This document shows positions 35,510-43,653 of a DNA stretch of 64,000 nt, piece by piece (position 1 is the first letter of the stretch; each line of letters opens with the position of its first letter). Origin of the DNA: Sva-07 sp942492715 (GTDB taxonomy: Bacteria; Actinomycetota; Acidimicrobiia; Acidimicrobiales; Ilumatobacteraceae); the NCBI GenBank assembly GCA_942492715.1, contig CALOFW010000012.1, forward strand, positions 310,001 through 374,000. Direction: 5' to 3'. The notes under the pieces were generated by a model, which was not told the origin of the DNA, did not search any database, and saw only the letters and a list, made by a program, of their open reading frames with translations. A program made the position numbers and the translations under genes.

Positions 35510-36183
35510 CGAGCGAGCGCCAGCGCCGCATCGAGTTCGTCGGCGTCGAAGTCCGGCCACGGCGCCTCGGTGAAGTAGATCGCGGCGCCGGCGGCCTGCC
35601 AGAGCAGGAAGTTCGACACCCGCTGTTCACCACTGGTCCGCACCAGGACGTCGACCGGCGGGAGCTCGGGCAGGTAGAGATGCTCACTGATCGAGTCGAC
35701 GGTGATTCCCTCGGGCGCTGTCCGGGCCGCCTCGACCGCGGCAACGAGCTCGGAGCGGCCCCCGTAGTCGAAGGCGACGGTCAACACCATGCCGGTGTTG
35801 TTCGCCGTGTCGGCGATCGCCTTGCGGATCGCCCGCTGGACGTATCTCGGCGTGCGTGCCATCGGCGAGTCGAACGGACGGCCGATCCACTGGATCCTGA
35901 CGTTGAGTTCGTTGAGTTCGGCGACCCGGCCGAACAGCTTCTCGTGCAACCCGAGGATGTGGCGTACCTCGGGTCGCGGTCGCTGCCAGTTCTCGGTCGA
36001 GAAGCCGAACACCGTCAGCCAGCCGATGTTGCGCTGCACCGCGATGCGTACCAGGCGTGCGAGGTTCTCCTCGCCCTCGGTGTGCCCTTCGGTGCGGGGG
36101 AGGCCGCGCCGACCGGCCCAGCGACCGTTGCCGTCCATGATGCAGGCGACATGGAGCGGATGCTCGAGTGAGACGGGTGGCAC
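35506..36183 (-). CDS. uppS: Cis-prenyltransferase (UppS-type) with truncated C terminus
   Basis: Makes the polyprenyl diphosphate carrier for cell-wall precursors by cis addition of isopentenyl diphosphate. 225 residues, against about 250 usual. The catalytic motifs are present: IMDGNGRWA with Asp17, FGFSTENW, and RTSGEQRVSNFLLWQ (R182, R188). Two conserved C-terminal elements are not. Position 201 is Ala where E. coli UppS has Glu213 (AGAAIYF against AYAELYF). The protein stops after DAALALAR, before the RRERRFGG tail that carries the RxG motif. Both missing elements occur in the divergent neighbour at 36240. GTG start, TAGCGT 8 nt upstream. Confidence 0.88.
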   Translation of the reverse strand: MPPVSLEHPLHVACIMDGNGRWAGRRGLPRTEGHTEGEENLARLVRIAVQRNIGWLTVFGFSTENWQRPRPEVRHILGLHEKLFGRVAELNELNVRIQWIGRPFDSPMARTPRYVQRAIRKAIADTANNTGMVLTVAFDYGGRSELVAAVEAARTAPEGITVDSISEHLYLPELPPVDVLVRTSGEQRVSNFLLWQAAGAAIYFTEAPWPDFDADELDAALALAR

Positions 36184-36191
36184 GGATTCCC

Positions 36192-36197
36192 ACGCTA
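36192..36197 (-). promoter_or_regulatory. Putative leaderless -10 (TAGCGT) for uppS-dinG
   Basis: On the minus strand, 8 nt before the GTG at 36183, in the 56-bp gap shared with the UppS-like gene. Confidence 0.45.
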
Positions 36198-36239
36198 GCG
36201 AGCCCGACCTCGGCGAGCGTGGCGTGGAAGAATGTCGTC

Positions 36240-36830
36240 ATGGCCACCTCGTTCTCCGCCACGGCGACCGGCGCCGCCACGGGAACGGCGCGCGCAGGCG
36301 ACACGACGCGGCAGCTGCTCCGGCACATCATGGTCGTCGGTGGGACCCTGCGCGACTGGGAACAGCTGGGTGACGCTCGCTGGAACGATCGTGTGGAAGG
36401 GCTCGGGGCGATTGCCGATCGAGCGGGCGCATCGTTCCTGACCCTGCGAGCGTTCGAGCCCGGTGCTGATCCCGTGGATCTCGACTGGTGGCAGCGCCAG
36501 GTCGGATCGTGTCGGGTGATCGTCGACCCGTGCGGCGACGGCCGCCAGCGCTTCGCCGAGGCGATGCAGCGGTTGCAGCCGGACGAGCCGGTCAACGAGG
36601 CGACCGTCACCGAGGTGCTGTACGCGCCGGCCGACTGCGAACCGGACCTGATCGTGGTGCTCGGCGCGTCGACGAGGTTGCCGCCGTCGCTGGTGTGGGA
36701 GTTGGCGTACGGCGAACTCGTCTTCCATCCGATGGCCTGGGACGAGCTGAGCCCCGATCACCTCGTGGACGCAATCGCCGACTTCGCTCGCCGCGAACGC
36801 CGTTTCGGCGGTCTCGACGACGACTCGTGA
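36240..36830 (+). CDS. Degenerate UppS-like protein, candidate non-catalytic subunit (Nus1/NgBR-like)
   Basis: 196 residues that align by eye to cis-prenyltransferases over most of their length. RHIMVVGGTLRDW (28-40) matches E. coli RHVAIIMDGNGRW without gaps, but catalytic Asp is Gly35 and Asn28 is Leu. LTLRAFEP matches LTLYAFSS. The central helices are mostly deleted. VLGASTRLPPSLVWELAYGELVF matches RTGGEHRISNFLLWQIAYAELYF: Arg194 and Glu198 are lost, while Arg200 and Glu213 (Glu159 here) are kept. The end is FARRERRFGGLDDDS with R188-F-G190, the RxG motif. It should not be active alone. It overlaps recO by 4 bp and is divergent from uppS. The start 36240 follows a weak AAGAAT element. Confidence 0.75.
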   Translation: MATSFSATATGAATGTARAGDTTRQLLRHIMVVGGTLRDWEQLGDARWNDRVEGLGAIADRAGASFLTLRAFEPGADPVDLDWWQRQVGSCRVIVDPCGDGRQRFAEAMQRLQPDEPVNEATVTEVLYAPADCEPDLIVVLGASTRLPPSLVWELAYGELVFHPMAWDELSPDHLVDAIADFARRERRFGGLDDDS

Positions 36831-37570
36831 GCGAGCTCTACCGCGACACCGGCGTCGTGTTGCGCACGTACAAGCTGCGCGAGTCCGATCGCATCGTGGT
36901 GTTCCACACGGCCGAGAACGGCAAGGTGCGGGCGGTCGCGAAGGGTGTCCGCAAGACCAAGTCGAAGTTCGGGGCCCGACTCGAGCCGATGAGCCATGTG
37001 CGGCTGCTGTTGTACCGGGGCCGGGAGCTCGACATCGTCAGCCAGGCCGAGGCGGTCGAGCCGTTGTCGCCGATGCTGTCCTCGCTCGATCGTGCGTCGC
37101 AGGGCCTCGCCGTGATCGAGGCCGTCGATCAGCTGTCGCTCGAGCGCGAACCGAACCCGCAGCTGTACCGGATGCTGGTGGGTGTCCTGCGCACGATTGC
37201 GGCGACGCCGACCGGGCAGGCTCCGGCGCCGCTCAACGTGGCGGCGTTCTACTGGAAGCTCCTCGCTGCGGAGGGGATGCGCCCGGAACTCGATCGTTGT
37301 GTGCGCTGCGGCGACACCGAGCCCGACGTGCAGTTCGTGGCGTTCGACCTGAACGAAGGTGGCGTGCTGTGCCGGTCGTGTCGATCGGGTCAGGCGATCA
37401 GCCCGGGCGCGCTCGAGGTGCTGCGCGAGATCCTCGGCGGGCAGCTGGTGGCCGCGCTCGCTCGGGACGAGTCGCCGACCACGCACGAGGTGTCGTCGCT
37501 GGCCACCCGTGCCCTGGAGTTCCACATCGAGCGCCGGCTCAAAGCCGTCGCCATGTTCGAAACCCACTGA
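36827..37570 (+). CDS. recO: DNA repair protein RecO
   Basis: Recombination mediator that helps load RecA with RecR. 247 residues: N-terminal OB fold starting YRDTGVVLRTYKLRESDRI, helical middle, and a zinc site CVRCG...CRSCRSG. GTG start overlapping the upstream gene's TGA. RecO beside a uppS-family gene is common in actinobacteria, which supports the homology of the upstream protein. Confidence 0.93.
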   Translation: MSELYRDTGVVLRTYKLRESDRIVVFHTAENGKVRAVAKGVRKTKSKFGARLEPMSHVRLLLYRGRELDIVSQAEAVEPLSPMLSSLDRASQGLAVIEAVDQLSLEREPNPQLYRMLVGVLRTIAATPTGQAPAPLNVAAFYWKLLAAEGMRPELDRCVRCGDTEPDVQFVAFDLNEGGVLCRSCRSGQAISPGALEVLREILGGQLVAALARDESPTTHEVSSLATRALEFHIERRLKAVAMFETH

Positions 37571-37581
37571 CCCGTTCGCAC

Positions 37582-37637
37582 CCCGTTTGCGCTGCATTCC
37601 GGGTGGGCCGGGTCGCCGAATCTGCAACGCAAACGGG
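37582..37637. other. 15-bp inverted repeat between recO and glyS
   Basis: Arms 37582-37596 (CCCGTTTGCGCTGCA) and 37623-37637 pair with one mismatch around a 26-nt GC-rich loop. It begins 11 nt after the recO stop. No T-tract follows, so it may be a factor-assisted terminator or an operator for glyS rather than an intrinsic terminator. Confidence 0.6.
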
Positions 37638-37650
37638 TAGGGGGGATCGG

Positions 37651-37656
37651 TAGCCT
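37651..37656 (+). promoter_or_regulatory. Putative leaderless -10 (TAGCCT) for glyS
   Basis: 9 nt before the ATG at 37666, just downstream of the inverted repeat at 37582-37637. Confidence 0.4.
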
Positions 37657-37665
37657 CCGAGGCCT

Positions 37666-38976
37666 ATGCCTGCCACCGACCTCGAACAGATCGTCAGCCT
37701 CTGCAAGCGCAGGGGCTTCGTCTACCAGTCGGCGGAGATCTACGGCGGGTTCCGGTCGACGTACGACTACGGCCCGCTCGGGTCGCTGCTCCTCCGCAAT
37801 GTCAAGGAGGCATGGGTCCGCTCGATGGTGCAGCAGCGCGACGACGTCGTGCTGATCGATGCCGCCATCTTGAGCCCGCCGCAGGTGTGGCAGGCATCCG
37901 GTCACCTCACCAACTTCAGCGACCCGCTGGTCGACTGCACCGAGTGCAAGCAGCGCTTCCGCCTCGACAAGCTCGACGACCCCGACGTGTGCCCCAACTG
38001 CGACGCCGAGCACAGCTTCACCGAGGCCCGCGAGTTCAACCTGATGTTCAAGACCCAGGCCGGCCCGGTCGAGGGCACCGGCGCCGACGCCTACCTCCGG
38101 CCCGAGACCGCTCAGGGCATGTTCACCAACTTCGGACAGGTCTTGCAGACGTCGCGCAAGAAGCCGCCGTTCGGCATCGCCCAGGTCGGCAAGAGCTTCC
38201 GCAACGAGATCACCCCGCAGAACTGGATCTTCCGCACGCGTGAATTCGAGCAGATGGAGCTCGAGTTCTTCGTACCTCCTGACACCAGTGCGGAATGGTA
38301 CGAGTACTGGTGCAACGAACGCCTCGATTGGTACATCGAGCACGGGATCCCCGCCGGCATGCTGCGTCTCCGGGCGCACGACGACGACGAGCTGTCGCAC
38401 TACTCGAGCGGCACATCGGACGTCGAGTTCATGTTCCCGTGGGGCTTCGACGAGTTGGAGGGCATCGCCCAGCGCTCGGACTACGACCTCAAGCAGCACA
38501 CCGAACACTCCGGCGAGAAGCTCGACTACTTCGACCCGCAGACCAACGAGCGCTACGTGCCCTACGTCATCGAGCCGGCCGCCGGCGCCACGCGCACGAT
38601 GGCGGCGTTCCTGCTCGCCGCCTACGACGAAGACGTGGTGAACGGCGAGACCCGCACGGTCCTGCGACTGCACCCGCGCCTCGCTCCGTACAAGGTGGCA
38701 GTGCTGCCGCTGTCGAAGAAGGACACGCTGACGCCGCTCGCTCACGAGGTCCGCAAGCTGCTCGCCGACCGGTACATGGTCGACTACGACGAGACCCAGA
38801 ACATCGGCAAGCGGTATCGCCGTCAGGACGAGATCGGCACGCCGCTCGCCGTCACCGTCGACTTCGATTCGCTGGAGGACGACGCCGTCACCGTGCGCGA
38901 TCGCGACACCACCGAACAGGTGAGAGTGCCGATCGACGAGCTGCTCACCACGGTCGGCGACCGTCTGGGGTTCTGA
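37666..38976 (+). CDS. glyS: Glycyl-tRNA synthetase, dimeric (alpha2) type
   Basis: Class II aminoacyl-tRNA synthetase charging tRNA-Gly, 436 residues. The single-chain form found in actinobacteria and eukaryotes, not the alpha2beta2 enzyme. YGPLGSLL near the N terminus, a Zn module CTECKQRF...CPNCDAE, motif 2 GKSFRNEITPQNW...FEQMELEFF, motif 3 EPAAGATRTMAAFL, then the anticodon-binding domain (PYKVAVLPL, IGKRYRRQDEIGTP). The encoding is complete. Confidence 0.96.
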   Translation: MPATDLEQIVSLCKRRGFVYQSAEIYGGFRSTYDYGPLGSLLLRNVKEAWVRSMVQQRDDVVLIDAAILSPPQVWQASGHLTNFSDPLVDCTECKQRFRLDKLDDPDVCPNCDAEHSFTEAREFNLMFKTQAGPVEGTGADAYLRPETAQGMFTNFGQVLQTSRKKPPFGIAQVGKSFRNEITPQNWIFRTREFEQMELEFFVPPDTSAEWYEYWCNERLDWYIEHGIPAGMLRLRAHDDDELSHYSSGTSDVEFMFPWGFDELEGIAQRSDYDLKQHTEHSGEKLDYFDPQTNERYVPYVIEPAAGATRTMAAFLLAAYDEDVVNGETRTVLRLHPRLAPYKVAVLPLSKKDTLTPLAHEVRKLLADRYMVDYDETQNIGKRYRRQDEIGTPLAVTVDFDSLEDDAVTVRDRDTTEQVRVPIDELLTTVGDRLGF

Positions 38977-38989
38977 CCCGGCCACGCAG

Positions 38990-38995
38990 TACCGT
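38990..38995 (+). promoter_or_regulatory. Putative leaderless -10 (TACCGT) for the ABM gene
   Basis: 8 nt before the ATG at 39004. Confidence 0.45.
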
Positions 38996-39003
38996 CGGCG
39001 CTC

Positions 39004-39309
39004 ATGACTCAGATTGCCACGATCGCCAAGTTCACCTGCATCGACGGAAAGCGCGACGACCTGTACGCCGGTCTCGCGCCGATGATGGACCACGTCGGAT
39101 CCGAGGAGGGCACCCTGCTCTACCAACTGCTCGAAGATCCCAACGACGCGAACGTCGCGTACATGTACGAGCTCTACGCCGACGGCGACGCCCTGCAGGC
39201 CCACAGCACCAGCGACGTGATGAAGCAGATCATGAACGCGTTCGGGGGCATCCTCGCCGGCCGACCGGAGCTGACGATGCTCACCCCGGTTCGCGGCAAG
39301 GGTCTCTGA
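39004..39309 (+). CDS. Antibiotic biosynthesis monooxygenase (ABM)/YgiN-like protein
   Basis: A 101-residue ferredoxin-like protein of the ABM superfamily. ATIAKFTCIDGKRDDL at the N terminus, EEGTLLYQLLEDPNDANVAYMYELYADGDALQAHSTSD in the centre (too long to be chance), and C-terminal ELTMLTPVRGKG. Family members are cofactor-free quinol monooxygenases or heme-degrading enzymes; the role here is unknown. Followed by trpC after 11 bp. Confidence 0.82.
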   Translation: MTQIATIAKFTCIDGKRDDLYAGLAPMMDHVGSEEGTLLYQLLEDPNDANVAYMYELYADGDALQAHSTSDVMKQIMNAFGGILAGRPELTMLTPVRGKGL

Positions 39310-39320
39310 CCGGAGCCGGC

Positions 39321-40097
39321 GTGGCGGCGACGTATCTCGATCGCATTCTCGAACGCCATCGCGAGACGGCCGCCGCCGATACCCGGTCGATCGAGCGACT
39401 GCTCGACGAGGCGCGTGCGATCGAACCCGCGCGCGGGTTCCGGGACGCGCTCGGGGGCCGAGCCCAGCTCGGTGTGATCGCCGAGATCAAGCGTCGCTCG
39501 CCGTCGAAGGGCGATCTGAACGCGAACCTCGATCCGGCCGAGATGGCTGCCAACTACGAGCGCGGGGGAGCGGCCTGCCTGTCGGTGCTCACCGATGTCG
39601 ACCACTTCGGTGGCTCGGTCGCCGACCTGCAGGCTGCCCGGGCAGCGTGCGCACTGCCGGTGATCCGCAAGGACTTCACCGTGAGCGAGCGCGACGTACT
39701 CGACGCCCGGATCATGGGCGCCGACTGCGTGCTGCTGATCGCCGCGGCGCTCGAACCGGCCGAACTGGTGTCGTTCCACGCGCTGGCGATCGATGTCGGA
39801 CTCGACGTGCTCGTCGAGATCCACGACGAACGCGAGCTCGAACACGCGCTGGCGGCCGAAGCGACGCTGATCGGGGTGAACCAGCGTGACCTGGTCACCT
39901 TCCAGGTCGACCACGAACGCGCCGTCCGGATGGCGGGTGTGATCCCGGACCAGGCGGTGAAGGTCGCCGAGTCCGGCGTCCGCGGTGGCGACGATGCGAG
40001 GTCGCTGCGTGCCGCCGGCTACGACGCCGTCCTGGTCGGCGAAACCCTGGTGACCAGCGGCGACCCGGCTGCAGCGCTCGCCGACCTCATCGGTTGA
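39321..40097 (+). CDS. trpC: Indole-3-glycerol phosphate synthase (TrpC)
   Basis: Fourth step of tryptophan synthesis, closing the indole ring. 258 residues, beta/alpha barrel. GVIAEIKRRSPSKG with catalytic Lys, PVIRKDFTV with the second Lys, ADCVLLIAAAL, VEIHDERELEHAL, IGVNQRDL, and VAESGVRG at the phosphate site. The start is GTG at 39321, matching the domain start. Separated from trpFBA by ppk2 on the other strand. Confidence 0.95.
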   Translation: MAATYLDRILERHRETAAADTRSIERLLDEARAIEPARGFRDALGGRAQLGVIAEIKRRSPSKGDLNANLDPAEMAANYERGGAACLSVLTDVDHFGGSVADLQAARAACALPVIRKDFTVSERDVLDARIMGADCVLLIAAALEPAELVSFHALAIDVGLDVLVEIHDERELEHALAAEATLIGVNQRDLVTFQVDHERAVRMAGVIPDQAVKVAESGVRGGDDARSLRAAGYDAVLVGETLVTSGDPAAALADLIG

Positions 40098-40175
40098 CTC
40101 GCCATCGATGAGATTCCCGCCCCCACCCGTCGGGCCGGAATCCACCGCAGTTGTGCTGTTCGGCTGGGGCGAGGG

Positions 40176-40937
40176 TCAGTTGGTCGGGGTGTTGAGCATC
40201 TCCCAGCGGGCGATGCCGTCCTCGATGCGCTGGTTGAGCGTTTCGAGAATGGTGACACGGGCCCACTTCTTGTTCTCGCCCGACACGATGTCCCACGGCG
40301 CCGTCTGGTGATCGGTGCGTTCGAACATGTCCTCGGCGGCCTCGATGTACTGGTCCCACTTCTCCCGGTTGCGCCAGTCCTCGTCGTTGAGCTTCCACTT
40401 GCGCAGCGGATCGTCGCGCCGGCTCTCGAACCGGCGGGCCTGCTCGTCGGAGCTGATGTGGAGATAGAACTTCACGAGGATCACGCCTTCGAGCACGAGG
40501 CTGCGTTCGAACTCGACGATCTCGTTGTACGCACGGGTCCACTGCTCGATCGTGGCGAACTTCTCGACCCGCTCGACGAGCAGGCGCCCGTACCAGCTGC
40601 GGTCGAAGACGCACATCCCGCCGAGCCCGGGGATCTTGGTCCAGAAGCGCCACAGGAAGTGGTGGCGTTTCTCTCGGTCATCGGGCTTGGCGTAGGCGTA
40701 CACACTGAAGTGGCGGGGGTCGAGCCGCTCGACGATGCGCCGAGTCGCGCCGCCCTTGCCGCCGGCGTCGGCGCCCTCCATGACCACGAGGAGCCCTGGG
40801 CCGATGCCGCTGTCGCCGATCTGGCCGCCGAGGGTCAGCCGGAGTTCGACGAAGCGCTCCTGTGCCGCTGCCAGCCGCTTCTCGTAGTCGTCGCCCGAGA
40901 GCTTCGCCGACAGATCGATCTCATCGAGTCGTCCCAT
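40176..40937 (-). CDS. ppk2: Polyphosphate kinase 2 (PPK2 family)
   Basis: 253 residues. Transfers phosphate between polyphosphate and nucleotides. Walker A VVMEGADAGGKGG, lid-type RHHFLWRFW, Walker B GMCVFDRSWYGRLLVERVE, and DPLRKWKLN...DWRNREKWDQY typical of PPK2. Whether it prefers nucleoside mono- or diphosphates cannot be settled by eye. The ATG at 40937 is supported by TATCGT 9 nt upstream. Inserted antisense between trpC and trpF. Confidence 0.92.
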   Translation of the reverse strand: MGRLDEIDLSAKLSGDDYEKRLAAAQERFVELRLTLGGQIGDSGIGPGLLVVMEGADAGGKGGATRRIVERLDPRHFSVYAYAKPDDREKRHHFLWRFWTKIPGLGGMCVFDRSWYGRLLVERVEKFATIEQWTRAYNEIVEFERSLVLEGVILVKFYLHISSDEQARRFESRRDDPLRKWKLNDEDWRNREKWDQYIEAAEDMFERTDHQTAPWDIVSGENKKWARVTILETLNQRIEDGIARWEMLNTPTN

Positions 40938-40946
40938 GCATCGACG

Positions 40947-40952
40947 ACGATA
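40947..40952 (-). promoter_or_regulatory. Putative leaderless -10 (TATCGT) for ppk2
   Basis: On the minus strand, 9 nt before the ATG at 40937; the divergent trpF element is 50 bp away. Confidence 0.4.
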
Positions 40953-41002
40953 GGCGCGCGACGTCGACCGCAATGAATCTCTCGCCAGGGTCTGCCCGCC
41001 GG

Positions 41003-41008
41003 TACGGT
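41003..41008 (+). promoter_or_regulatory. Putative leaderless -10 (TACGGT) for trpFBA
   Basis: 8 nt before the ATG at 41017. Confidence 0.5.
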
Positions 41009-41016
41009 GGCGCTCG

Positions 41017-41670
41017 ATGTTCGTGAAGATCTGTGGGATCACCAACGAGGACGATGCGCTGCTCGCCGTTGCCATGGGCGCGGACGCCGTGGGGTTCATC
41101 TTCGCTCCCTCGACGCGCCAGATCGCGGCCCAAGTGGCGTACGACATCACCCGTCGCCTGCCGGCCGAGATCCTCACGGTCGGGGTGTTCCGCAACGAGC
41201 ACCCGAAACTGGTGGTCGACACGGCCCATCGTGCGGGTGTCAAGGCGGTGCAACTCAGCGGTCGCGAGACCGCAGAGCAGACCAAGGAGATCGCACAGCA
41301 CTTCCGGTGGGTGATCAAGGCGTTCGGTGCGGACGACGAGAACCTGCCACGAGCCGACCAATACGGCACCGACATGATCATGCTCGACTCTCCCGAGCCG
41401 GGCTCCGGCAAGGTGTTCGACTGGTCGCTCGCCGGTGACGCCCCCGACTCGGTGAAACTCATCCTCGCCGGCGGCCTGACGCCGGACAACGTCGGCGCCG
41501 CGATCACCGAGGTGCAGCCCTGGGGCGTCGACGTCGCAACCGGGGTCGAGCGGGCCCCCGGGAAGAAGGACGCACTTGCCGTCAAGCGCTTCATCGAGAA
41601 CGCCCGCGCCCACGCCGCCGAGCCGTACATCGGCGACGACGACCTCCCCTACGACTGGGACTTCGAATGA
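41017..41670 (+). CDS. trpF: Phosphoribosylanthranilate isomerase (TrpF)
   Basis: Third step of tryptophan synthesis. 217 residues, beta/alpha barrel. KICGIT with the catalytic Cys, GADAVGFIFAPSTRQI, VGVFRN, VQLSGRE, the catalytic Asp in MLDSPEPGSGKVFDW, LAGGLTPDNV, and GVDVATGVERAPGKKD. An acidic C-terminal tail (GDDDLPYDWDFE) exceeds the family core. Overlaps trpB by 4 bp (ATGA). Confidence 0.95.
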   Translation: MFVKICGITNEDDALLAVAMGADAVGFIFAPSTRQIAAQVAYDITRRLPAEILTVGVFRNEHPKLVVDTAHRAGVKAVQLSGRETAEQTKEIAQHFRWVIKAFGADDENLPRADQYGTDMIMLDSPEPGSGKVFDWSLAGDAPDSVKLILAGGLTPDNVGAAITEVQPWGVDVATGVERAPGKKDALAVKRFIENARAHAAEPYIGDDDLPYDWDFE

Positions 41671-42857
41671 CCACACTCGATCAACCATCCACCCTGTCGG
41701 CAGCGCCCGACGCCACCGGTCGCTTCGGCGAGTTCGGGGGACGATTCGTGCCCGAGACGCTGGTGCCCGCCTGTCAGGAACTCGAAGCGGCCTTCGACGA
41801 TGCCTGGGCCGATCCCGGGTTCCGTGCCGAGCTCACGCAGGTGCACACGCAGTACTCGGGGCGGCCGTCGATCATGACCGAGTGCCACAACCTCGGTGAG
41901 CAGCTCGGCATCCGGCTGATCCTCAAGCGCGAGGACCTCAACCACACCGGATCACACAAGATCAACAACGTGATCGGCCAGGCGCTGCTCGCCAAGCGGA
42001 TGGGCAAGAAGCGCATCGTCGCCGACACCGGCGCCGGCCAGCACGGCGTGGCGTCTGCAACCGCCGCCGCGCTCATGGGCCTGGAGTGCACGGTCTACAT
42101 GGGCGCCGTCGACGTGGCCCGCCAGGAACTCAACGTGTTCCGGATGAAGTTGCTCGGCGCCGAGGTCCACTCGGTCGAGAGTGGCAGCCGGACGCTGAAG
42201 GATGCCGTCAACGAGGCGATGCGCCACTGGGTGGCCAACGTCACCGACACGTACTTCTGCCTCGGCTCGGTCGTCGGGCCGCATCCGTATCCGTACATGG
42301 TGCGCCAGTTCCAGTCGGTGATCGGCGACGAGGCCCACCGCCAGATCGAGGAGATGACCGGGGCGATGCCCGACGTCGTCGTCGCCTGCGTCGGTGGCGG
42401 ATCGAATGCGATGGGGATCTTCAGCGGGTTCGTCGACGAGCCGGACACACGCCTCGTCGGGGTCGAACCAGCCGGTGGCGCCGCGATCGGGCGCGGTGTG
42501 CCCGGGGTCGTCCACGGGATGCGCAGCAACCTGATGCAGGACGAGGTCGGCCAGGTGGAGGAGGCACTGTCGATCTCGGCCGGGCTCGACTATCCCGGTG
42601 TGGGCCCCGAGCACTCGTACCTCGCGTCGATCGGCCGGGCCGAGTACCCGTCGGTCACCGACGACGAGGTGATCGAGGGCTTCCAGCTGCTGTCGAGGAC
42701 CGAGGGCATCATCCCGGCGCTCGAGTGCGCACATGCCGTCGCCTGGATCTCCCGCGAGGCTCCGAATCTGCAGGGCCAGACAGTGCTGATGAACCTGTCC
42801 GGCCGCGGCGACAAGGACGTCGCACAGATGATGGACATCCTGGCGGAGCGCCTGTGA
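41667..42857 (+). CDS. trpB: Tryptophan synthase beta chain (TrpB)
   Basis: PLP enzyme condensing indole and serine. 396 residues. GRFGEFGGRFVPETL, LNHTGSHKINN with the PLP Lys, ETGAGQHG-type site (here DTGAGQHG, Asp for the usual catalytic Glu), CVGGGSNAMG phosphate loop, and LLSRTEGIIPALE. The substitution in DTGAGQHG is at the residue often called Glu109 and deserves checking. Coupled at both ends (ATGA with trpF, GTGA with trpA). Confidence 0.95.
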   Translation: MTTLDQPSTLSAAPDATGRFGEFGGRFVPETLVPACQELEAAFDDAWADPGFRAELTQVHTQYSGRPSIMTECHNLGEQLGIRLILKREDLNHTGSHKINNVIGQALLAKRMGKKRIVADTGAGQHGVASATAAALMGLECTVYMGAVDVARQELNVFRMKLLGAEVHSVESGSRTLKDAVNEAMRHWVANVTDTYFCLGSVVGPHPYPYMVRQFQSVIGDEAHRQIEEMTGAMPDVVVACVGGGSNAMGIFSGFVDEPDTRLVGVEPAGGAAIGRGVPGVVHGMRSNLMQDEVGQVEEALSISAGLDYPGVGPEHSYLASIGRAEYPSVTDDEVIEGFQLLSRTEGIIPALECAHAVAWISREAPNLQGQTVLMNLSGRGDKDVAQMMDILAERL

Positions 42858-43645
42858 CCGCGAGCGACACCGCATACGGTCGCCTCGAAACCGAGTTCCG
42901 CACCAAGCGCGACGCCGGCCGCAAGCTGCTGGTCCCGTACGTCACCGGCGGTTACCCGGGCTGGCAGGCAGCGATTCGCGCCTGCGCCGCCAACGGTGCG
43001 GACGCGGTCGAGATCGGCATCCCGTTCTCCGATCCGGTGATGGACGGCCCGGTGATCCAGCAGGCATCGCAAGCCGCACTCGAGAGCGGCGTGACGCCCA
43101 CCTCGATCCTCGACGAGGTGCCGTCGCTCGACGTCGACATCCCGCTGGCCGTGATGACGTACTACAACCTCGTGCACCACCCGGGTCCGACGCGGTTCGC
43201 CGCACAGCTGAAGCGGGCGGGCATCTGCGCGGCGATCCTTCCCGACCTCCCGCTGGAGGAGTCCGGCCCATGGTGTGAGGCGGCCGATGCCGAGGGCATC
43301 GAGACGATCATGCTCGCCGCGCCGACCGCTCCGGACGAACGCCTGCCCAGGGTGGCGGCGCGCTGCCGGGGGTTCGTGTACTCGGTCGGGTTGCTCGGCG
43401 TGACCGGTGAACGCGAGTCGCTCGCCGAGACGGCGACGGCGCTCGCTGCTCGCCTGAAGCAGATCACCGACACCCCGGTGCTCGTCGGCGTCGGTGTGTC
43501 CAACGCCGAGCAGGCGTACCAGGCCACCCGTGTCGCCGACGGGGTGATCCAGGGCGCCAGCGTGGTGCGCCGTCTCATGGACGACGGCCCCGACGCGGTC
43601 GGCGACTACGTCGCCGAAGTCCGCGCCGCCATCGACGCCGCCTGA
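42854..43645 (+). CDS. trpA: Tryptophan synthase alpha chain (TrpA)
   Basis: Cleaves indole-3-glycerol phosphate and channels indole to TrpB. 263 residues. YVTGGYPG, VEIGIPFSDPVMDGPVIQ with catalytic Glu and Asp, MTYYNLVHHPG, ILPDLPLEES, YSVGLLGVTGER, and VGVGVSNAEQA. GTG start overlapping the trpB stop. Convergent with the nitroreductase gene, 8 bp apart. Confidence 0.96.
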   Translation: MTASDTAYGRLETEFRTKRDAGRKLLVPYVTGGYPGWQAAIRACAANGADAVEIGIPFSDPVMDGPVIQQASQAALESGVTPTSILDEVPSLDVDIPLAVMTYYNLVHHPGPTRFAAQLKRAGICAAILPDLPLEESGPWCEAADAEGIETIMLAAPTAPDERLPRVAARCRGFVYSVGLLGVTGERESLAETATALAARLKQITDTPVLVGVGVSNAEQAYQATRVADGVIQGASVVRRLMDDGPDAVGDYVAEVRAAIDAA

Positions 43646-43653
43646 GGCCGCCG

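Noticed and set aside
36168..36239. Longer start (36168) for the UppS-like gene
   Set aside because: It would overlap the uppS 5' end and add an Arg/Ser-rich stretch with no homology; the ATG at 36240 fits the family alignment better.
37571..37665. T-box leader for glyS
   Set aside because: The whole gap is 95 bp and has no T-box sequence or specifier loop; too short.
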